Source: Coffea arabica (lineage: Eukaryota > Streptophyta > Magnoliopsida > Gentianales > Rubiaceae). From it: DNA of 64,000 bases. The notes under the pieces are model-generated. The model did not search any database, had not been told where the DNA came from, and was given only the letters and a program-made list of their open reading frames with translations. The stretch is taken from the NCBI RefSeq assembly GCF_036785885.1, contig NC_092323.1:9928501-9992500 (forward strand), given 5' to 3'. Of the stretch, positions 58,531-64,000 are shown in pieces. The position numbers were made by a program, and so were the translations under genes. The first letter of the stretch is position 1. Every line of letters begins with the position of its first letter.

Positions 58531-60716
58531 CTAGGGAGGGACAGTCCGCGCGACGCGCGAGAATTTGGTGCTTGTGATTCAAGATAATTAATAATTATTG
58601 TTTAATATTTTGTAGTATAGAAACTGAAGTATGATGATTTTATCATGTGATTTTAATAGAAAAATCATAAGTTACATAGTGAGTCAATAAAAATAATGTG
58701 CAATGAAACATCCTTATCGTTATACTATATAAGAATCCGTTGTGATCAAAGGTTATGTTTGAATTTTAACTGCAAAGATAAGGGTAGTTTGAAAATGTAA
58801 GAATGTTTGAAGTGCAATTGAAAAGTATCCAAAGGTCTCTTCTAAAACTTATCCAAGATGATAAAACATTTTAAAGTATCAATTGGACCATTCATCTCTC
58901 GAATCTATATATGTTCGTGAAAGATCCCTCAAGCAATGCTTCTGATTTCTCCCTCGACTTAAGCTCAACCTGAATTATCAAGTCAAGTTTATCCATCAAT
59001 CACTTTGCGTCCAATCTAATCTAAAATAATTTTATTTTTGACTAACTATTTATATAATTTGGTGGGTATAATATGACTTAATCACATGTTTCTTACAGAG
59101 ATAATAATGCCCAAAAATGATAGATAGATAAGAAATTTAAGTGGTCTTTTTCAAAGTTTTGTAGAAATTATTCAGATTTGGTGTTTTTTGCTAGAGACAT
59201 TTCTTTGTAATCTCATAAATAAGTTCAAATCTGCATAATTGTTAAAGATCTGAATTGAAACCATCTTGATTATAAAAAATTGGTGCAAATAATATTTTCT
59301 AAATTTGAAATTGTAGAAAATGGTAACTAAAATCAGAAGAAATTCCTCATATGAATTCGAATTGCAAACTATAGGTAGAAACTGCTTAATGATATTTTTC
59401 AATATTTACTTATATAAGTATCCAATATAACATCTCTACTTAATTGACTCGTTTGAACTATGAATAATAGTTGTTTCAATCAAATCAAGAAACATTATTT
59501 ATCATTGTACAATATACAATTATGAGTAAATGAATTAATATAATGCAATCAAAATGGTGCTGTAGCTAAAGCATTTAAACTCATCAAGTTTCGCCACAAA
59601 TTCTTTTAGATAGCATAAAAAATCAATTTTTTTGTATTTGAAACTATATAAACAGTATAATACAAGAACGAGATCACATGGAAAGCAAATAGAGTGCAAA
59701 TGACATCTTAGTACTATGTAGCATGATTAATTTTCTTTTTTAGTTTCAATGAAGTACAAAATTCTAAGTTAATAAATTTTACAATCATAAAATTCCCAAT
59801 TAAAATAAACACAAGCTGAATTCCAAATCATATTACATGAAAAAATAACTACTTGAACCATAACTGCTGGAATGTAGTCAACAGATCCCTGGAGTCAAGA
59901 ATAATAGGAGAAAGTTCATGAGAAATAAGGTTATTTGACTTAAATAAAGAGATAATACCTTGGCTGAGGAGGAGAAGATGATAAAATTGCTTTTCTGATT
60001 ATTTTAGAAAGTGACAATGTTATCTCAAATTGTACTTTAACCAGAGATAGAATCTCTGGAATCTACTAAGAAAAACAATATAATTAGTCAGTTTTTGGAA
60101 TTAGAAGTATCAAAAGGCAAACTATATGAAGTTCTTGAATAAACCAATCATCAGAAAAAAAACTACAATCGAAGAAGACAAACCCAAAGAACTTGCCTCA
60201 ATTTAAAGGAAAAGCTATGCATTTCACCAAATATTTAATAGCCATAATAAAATCAAAGAGGTGAAACCGAAAAAGAAGAAAGGGTATCGGCTAAACATGG
60301 GAACATAAATATGATAATGATTGTTCAGATAATAATTAAGTTAATTAATTGTAATTAAAATCCAATTATGTAAACATCCAATTAATTCCTTAACCGATGA
60401 GAAAGGTTTCAGGAAATTGGAAGGCTTGGATGTTAGTATAATAAATGATTAAAAGGACTTTTATGTAATTCTATCAAAATACAAGCTTTATTCAGTTGTA
60501 TTTGATACTCAACTTGGCATCAAACATTGTAACATACCAAACCTGCCCCTAACCTTAAATGTCTGAAAGGTTATATGAATAATTATAGTGAAATTAAAGC
60601 TATAATGACTTGTACTCAGTGTTCCAATTACTCTTCAAACACTCTCACATTCCCAAAATAGCCTCGCCTCTGCGGTTGAAATCTAGTCCTAAACTCGTTC
60701 TTATATAGTATAAGGA
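58531..60716 (-). mobile_element. Non-autonomous Helitron, 2186 bp
   Basis: Read on the minus strand it starts TCCTTATACTATATAAGAAC and ends CGGACTGTCCCTCCCTAG. A palindromic CGCGCG-A-CGCGCG hairpin (58547-58559) lies about 12 bases before the terminal CTAG. The host bases are A on the 5' side and T on the 3' side, as the family requires (5'-TC, CTRR-3', no target duplication). The empty site survives in unit 2: TACTACTA|TATGG at 62466/62467. No RepHel coding was seen; its longest frames are short and featureless. Confidence 0.92.
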
Positions 60717-61148
60717 TATGGTATCCATCATGACTTGGAATTGAAGTTCATCAAATTTTAACCCATCGGCCTGAAGACATAGGGGCAACTTCATTAAATA
60801 TTATCAGGTGATTTGTCGTTTAATATTTTCCACTTAAAAATCTGATTACATGAATAAGTATATTAAAAAACTTGCATCTCGCATGAATTAAACTATTAAG
60901 TATGGTGAAGAATAACTAAGGGCTAAAAAAAAAACTAAGGTGGTTATTATTTAGTATTTCCTCTAATACTGAATATAACTCGAAGTAAATGAATGAAAAT
61001 GACCTTGGAAAAATCAATAGTGAAAATGTTAAATTTGTGGAGCTAAAGCAACGGGGCCTCATAAGGGTCCGGCTCTATTGGCATCCATTGCTGTTGGGCG
61101 GACCCAAGCTTTGAAAAGGATAAGATAAATAAAGACTTTCATCACCCA

Positions 61149-61232
61149 GTCAGGATGGCCGAGTGGTCTAAGGCGCCAGACTCAAGTTCTGGTCCTCGTG
61201 AGAGGGCGTGGGTGCAAATCCCACTTCTGACA
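61149..61232 (+). tRNA. tRNA-Leu (CAA), copy 1, with altered T-loop/B box
   Basis: 84 nt with cloverleaf features: acceptor GTCAGGA...TTCTGAC, D-arm with GGCCGAGTGGTCTAAGG, anticodon stem CCAGA/TCTGG with loop CTCAAGT (anticodon CAA), a long class II variable arm, then the T-arm. It differs from copy 2 at one base: G at 61214 where T (position 55, the pseudouridine of TΨC) is expected, giving GGTGCAAATCC in place of GGTTCAAATCC. This damages both the T-loop and the Pol III B box, so the copy may be silent. TTTT follows within 20 bp. No intron. Confidence 0.85.
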
Positions 61233-61320
61233 TGGCTTACTCCTTTTCAGCGTCTGTCTTTTTTTTGCAATTGTACAAGGCCCTTTAACAGGATCGATGG
61301 CTCATGTAAAATTGTGAGCA

Positions 61321-61716
61321 CCTCTCGAGACGGGATCTAGCAGCTTGACAGAAAAAAGATAAAATTGGCAATTTGTTGCACCTAACCAACAACACAATGA
61401 AAAGTATGATAAGGTAAACAAATCCTATTTGCACTTGCATGAATAAAGTTACTTGAAGAGGTAGGAAATATATGTAGTTATTAATAAGTGAGACTTCCAA
61501 ATTTTGTAGCTGATTAAATTCTCCATTAATTCATCATAACAAAGTGATGATGACCACCTTAGCTTAGCACAGCCTACTCATTCATGCCCTGCCCTTCCAG
61601 ATCAAATGGATCCTGCAAGGCATCTTTCGTTTTTCATCGACTACCGTCAATCTGGTACTTGTCCCTTGTACTGCATGATCATTCATCTCCTAGTGAAATG
61701 TAGCTATAGCATTCAT
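61321..61716. other. 395-bp segment present only in unit 2
   Basis: Unit 1 reads GAGCACCTATTCTCAGAAGG without interruption. Unit 2 has GAGCACCT, then this segment, then ATTCTCAGAAGG. No terminal repeats or coding were recognised. It is either an insertion in unit 2 or a deletion from unit 1. Confidence 0.6.
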
Positions 61717-62921
61717 CTATTCTCAGAAGGACCAAATTGAATGCTGATTCTGGAGTCTTGGACATAGTTTCTTGTCTCATTTTTTCAAGTCAGTTTATCA
61801 ATCATATCTTTGTCTTGCATGGGTAGCCTAATTGAACTACGTGCATGCTTGGCAGCAAATGTACAAACTTATTAGTATAAAAGAATAAGAAGGATAAGCA
61901 TCTACAATATTGTCGACTAGAATGGGAGACATCACAAATCTGTATACTTCCTCCATCCCATTTTGATAATTTTGATTTGTTCTCATACAGTTTAAAAAAA
62001 AATTAGTAAATTTTGTTGGAAACGTAAATCTAGTCTAATATTTTCCTAGAATACCCTTAAATTAATATTAGAAGTATCACTAATCACTAATCACTATACC
62101 TTTGCATTAATTATAACAACAACAATGACGTTATATTGCACCATTCAAAACGTATATCAAAACAATTATTAATAAGAAATTTGACTGTATTAAATAATAT
62201 ATGGTTTATTTACTGATAACAAATTATATTAAATAAGCATATTTTAGAAAAATTGAAAGTTAACTATATTCTTGAATTATAAGGTAAACTATAATTTAAG
62301 ATGGATGAACAAGTAAAAAAAGACTCTATTAAAGTAGGACGGAAGGAGTAGCATTATGTATAGTAGTCTTCAGCAGGGAGGAATAAGGAACACTGCTTCT
62401 CTTTGGAAATATAGAGAGAGAGATTAGTATTTGATCGACAAGAAAGCAAGGTTTTAATTACTACTATATGGTATCCATCATGACTTGGAATTGAAGTTCA
62501 TCAAATTTTAACCCATCGGCTTGAAGACATAGAGGCAAATTCATTAAATATTATCACGTGATTTGTCTTTTAATATTTTCCAATTAAAAATCTGGCTACA
62601 TGAATAAGTATATTAAAAAACTTGCATCTCGCATGAATTAAACTATTAAGTATGGTGAAGAATAACTAAGGGCCAAAAAAAAAAACTAAGGGGGTTATTA
62701 TTTAGTATTTCCTCCAATACTGAATATAATGATTTTCGCACTTGAAGTAAATGAATGAAAATGCGCTTCGAAAAATCAATAGTGCAAATGTTAAATTTGT
62801 GGAGCTAAAGCAATGGGGCCTCACAAGGGTCCGGCTCCATTGGCATCCATTGCTGTTGGGCCGACCCAAGTAGCCAAAGAATTTAGATAAATAAAGGACT
62901 CCAGTGTCCATCCGTCACCCA

Positions 62922-63005
62922 GTCAGGATGGCCGAGTGGTCTAAGGCGCCAGACTCAAGTTCTGGTCCTCGTGAGAGGGCGTGGGTTCAAATCCCACTTC
63001 TGACA
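62922..63005 (+). tRNA. tRNA-Leu (CAA), copy 2, canonical
   Basis: 84 nt, identical to copy 1 except for the standard TΨC (GGGTTCAAATCCC). Intact A-box region (TGGCCGAGTGGTC) and B box, anticodon loop CTCAAGT, class II variable arm, acceptor GTCAGGA/TTCTGAC with A as discriminator. A TTTT terminator lies about 14 bp downstream. Upstream ATAAATAAAGG is a TATA-like element of the kind common before plant tRNA genes. Likely functional. Confidence 0.95.
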
Positions 63006-63060
63006 TGACTACCCCCTTTTCAGTATCTGTCTATTTTTTCCAATCGTACAAGGCCCTTTA

Positions 63061-63510
63061 TTTTTTATTATTATGTAAAATCGGAATCCTAAGTAGGATC
63101 GATTTTAGTTTCACAGAATCGGATCGTAGGATCGTAAGATCCAAAAGCTCCTAATTGCAATTAAAGGCTGCAATTCTTTGATAAATTACAAATATACCAC
63201 AAATATTTTTATTTACTTGCAAAATGGAGTTTCGTATTTCATAAATTTACAAAAAATTGTAGGATCGTTAAAGGCTGCAATTCTTTGATAAATTACAAAT
63301 ATACTACAAATATTTTCATTTACTTGCAAAATGGAGTTTCGTATTTCATAAATTTACAAAAAATTGTAGGATCGTACGATCCTACCGATCCTGCTACGAT
63401 CCTACGCGATCTTACATAGATTAATATGATTTGCGACTCTGAATACGATCCGGATCGATTTTGGTTATCCGGATCGTAGGATTGTACGCGATTTTGACAA
63501 CTATGCTTCA
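63061..63510. repeat. GATC-rich repeat element with internal 107-bp tandem duplication
   Basis: Begins after the end of unit 2. Both flanks are dense in GGATCGTAGGATCG and its complement CGATCCTACGATCC. The core is a 107-bp unit (63161-63267) repeated at once (63268-63374), each copy beginning TTAAAGGCTGCAATTCTTTG and ending TTGTAGGATCG, with only a few differences. The inverted GATC-rich flanks suggest a non-autonomous DNA element, ending near TTTTGACAACTATG (63493-63506). No coding found. Confidence 0.65.
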
Positions 63511-63794
63511 GACTCAGCAATTTAAGCATAGTGCTTAATTAGTAGCCAACAAGATTCGGAGTATCGTAGTTGCTACTCTACACATTGTTGAGTTGTTTCT
63601 CCCAAAATTTTTTTTTAAAACAATTGATTCATTAAGTATATCATTTTAGTAGTATAAATATATCTTTAAAATTTTATGATATTTAACCCCACGAGGTTGT
63701 GGCTTAGTAGCATAAAAAAATTCAACAAAAACAGCTCGAAGGCATATACAAGCTCAAGATACAAGCAAATTGTTGTTCCAATGTTCATGAGATT

Positions 63795-64000
63795 TAGTTT
63801 AAGGGTCTGTTTGATAACATAAAAAAGTGTTGAATCTGAACTTTTTCAGACATTCAGATGTTTTGAGTGTTTGATAAATGAAAATCCATTTGCTGAACTT
63901 GTTAACTAGTGCTGAACTTGTGTGTATTTTTTTCAGTACAAGAATCCTAACTGAATGCTTAATTCTGATAAGAATCAATAGAATTACTTCAACTATCTTA
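63795..64000. mobile_element. MITE, left part, cut by window end
   Basis: Begins GGGTCTGTTTGATAACATAA and follows the same order as 26301-26500: TCAGATGTTTTGAGTGTTTG, TGCTGAACTTGTTAA, ATTTTTTTCAG, AATGCTTAATT. The element presumably continues beyond 64000. Confidence 0.65.

Larger units (their letters stand above)
57630..61290. repeat. Tandem duplication unit 1 carrying tRNA-Leu(CAA), split by Helitron
   Basis: It opens GGATCGATGGCTCATGTAAA (about 57630), continues with CTCAGAAGGACCAAATTGAA, and ends CAAGGCCCTTTAACA (about 61290). There unit 2 begins again with GGATCGATGGCTCATGTAAA, so the two are head to tail. Without its 2186-bp Helitron the unit is about 1.5 kb. By eye, the segment around the tRNA differs from unit 2 at only a few percent of positions. 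Confidence 0.85.
61291..63060. repeat. Tandem duplication unit 2 carrying tRNA-Leu(CAA)
   Basis: It begins GGATCGATGGCTCATGTAAA and ends at CAAGGCCCTTTA (about 63060). It has about 395 bp (61321-61716) not present in unit 1 and lacks the Helitron and the 145-bp insertion. Otherwise it is collinear with unit 1. Confidence 0.85.

Noticed and set aside
59172-59402. Open frame inside the Helitron
   Set aside because: AT-rich, featureless, no Rep or helicase motif. Not considered coding.
61155-61340. Open frame beginning MAEWSKAPDSSSGPRERAWV
   Set aside because: It is the translation of the tRNA-Leu gene itself, a well-known artefact of annotation.
1-64000. CRISPR arrays, rRNA genes, gene-cluster or phage-like systems
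   Set aside because: None seen. Repeats present are microsatellites, tandem duplications and transposable elements, and the genes are ordinary, unlinked plant genes.

Overview
This is a plant nuclear window, almost certainly from a dicot. It has many-exon genes with GT-AG introns, AT-rich introns and spacers, chloroplast-targeted proteins, plant-only families (CHX exchanger, DUF241/BPS1, IQD, GDSL lipase) and plant repeats (tRNA-derived SINEs, MITEs, a Helitron). I cannot name the species. All assignments come from reading the sequence against remembered family patterns. No database search was run, and exon borders were fixed by reading phase.

Layout. From 1 to 16 kb the region is gene-rich: the end of a STY/RAF-like kinase (+), a very small IQD20-type calmodulin-binding protein (-), a chloroplast rhodanese STR16 (-), the thylakoid VKOR-thioredoxin fusion LTO1 (+), the GPI mannosyltransferase PIG-M/PNT1 (+) and a 201-residue CRAL-TRIO_2 protein (+). 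From 16 to 27 kb lie a decayed GDSL lipase (-), a CHX28-like cation/H+ exchanger (-), two SINEs with intact target duplications, MITEs and long AT microsatellites. From 27 to 46 kb are the DHHC acyltransferase PAT10 (+), chloroplast RNase E/G (-) and an IST1-like ESCRT-associated protein (-). From 47 to 57 kb is a cluster of three same-strand DUF241 genes. The last two lie in a duplicated block of about 3 kb, and the third is broken. From 57.6 to 63.1 kb is a head-to-tail duplication carrying tRNA-Leu(CAA). Its first copy is split by a 2186-bp Helitron whose exact empty site survives in the second copy. The window ends in GATC-rich repeat DNA and part of a MITE.

Functional links. STR16 and LTO1 are both predicted plastid thiol/sulfur redox proteins and are divergently transcribed from one 1-kb spacer. 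RNase E/G is also plastid-targeted. PIG-M (ER), PAT10 (Golgi/tonoplast), CHX (endomembrane) and the IST1-like protein (endosome) act in the endomembrane system, but nothing suggests they are co-regulated. I found no CRISPR, rRNA or operon-like system. The most informative novelty is the Helitron/tRNA tandem duplication. Next come an intronic near-perfect hairpin, an apparently N-terminally shortened RNase E, and a polyglycine loop between redox cysteines of LTO1.
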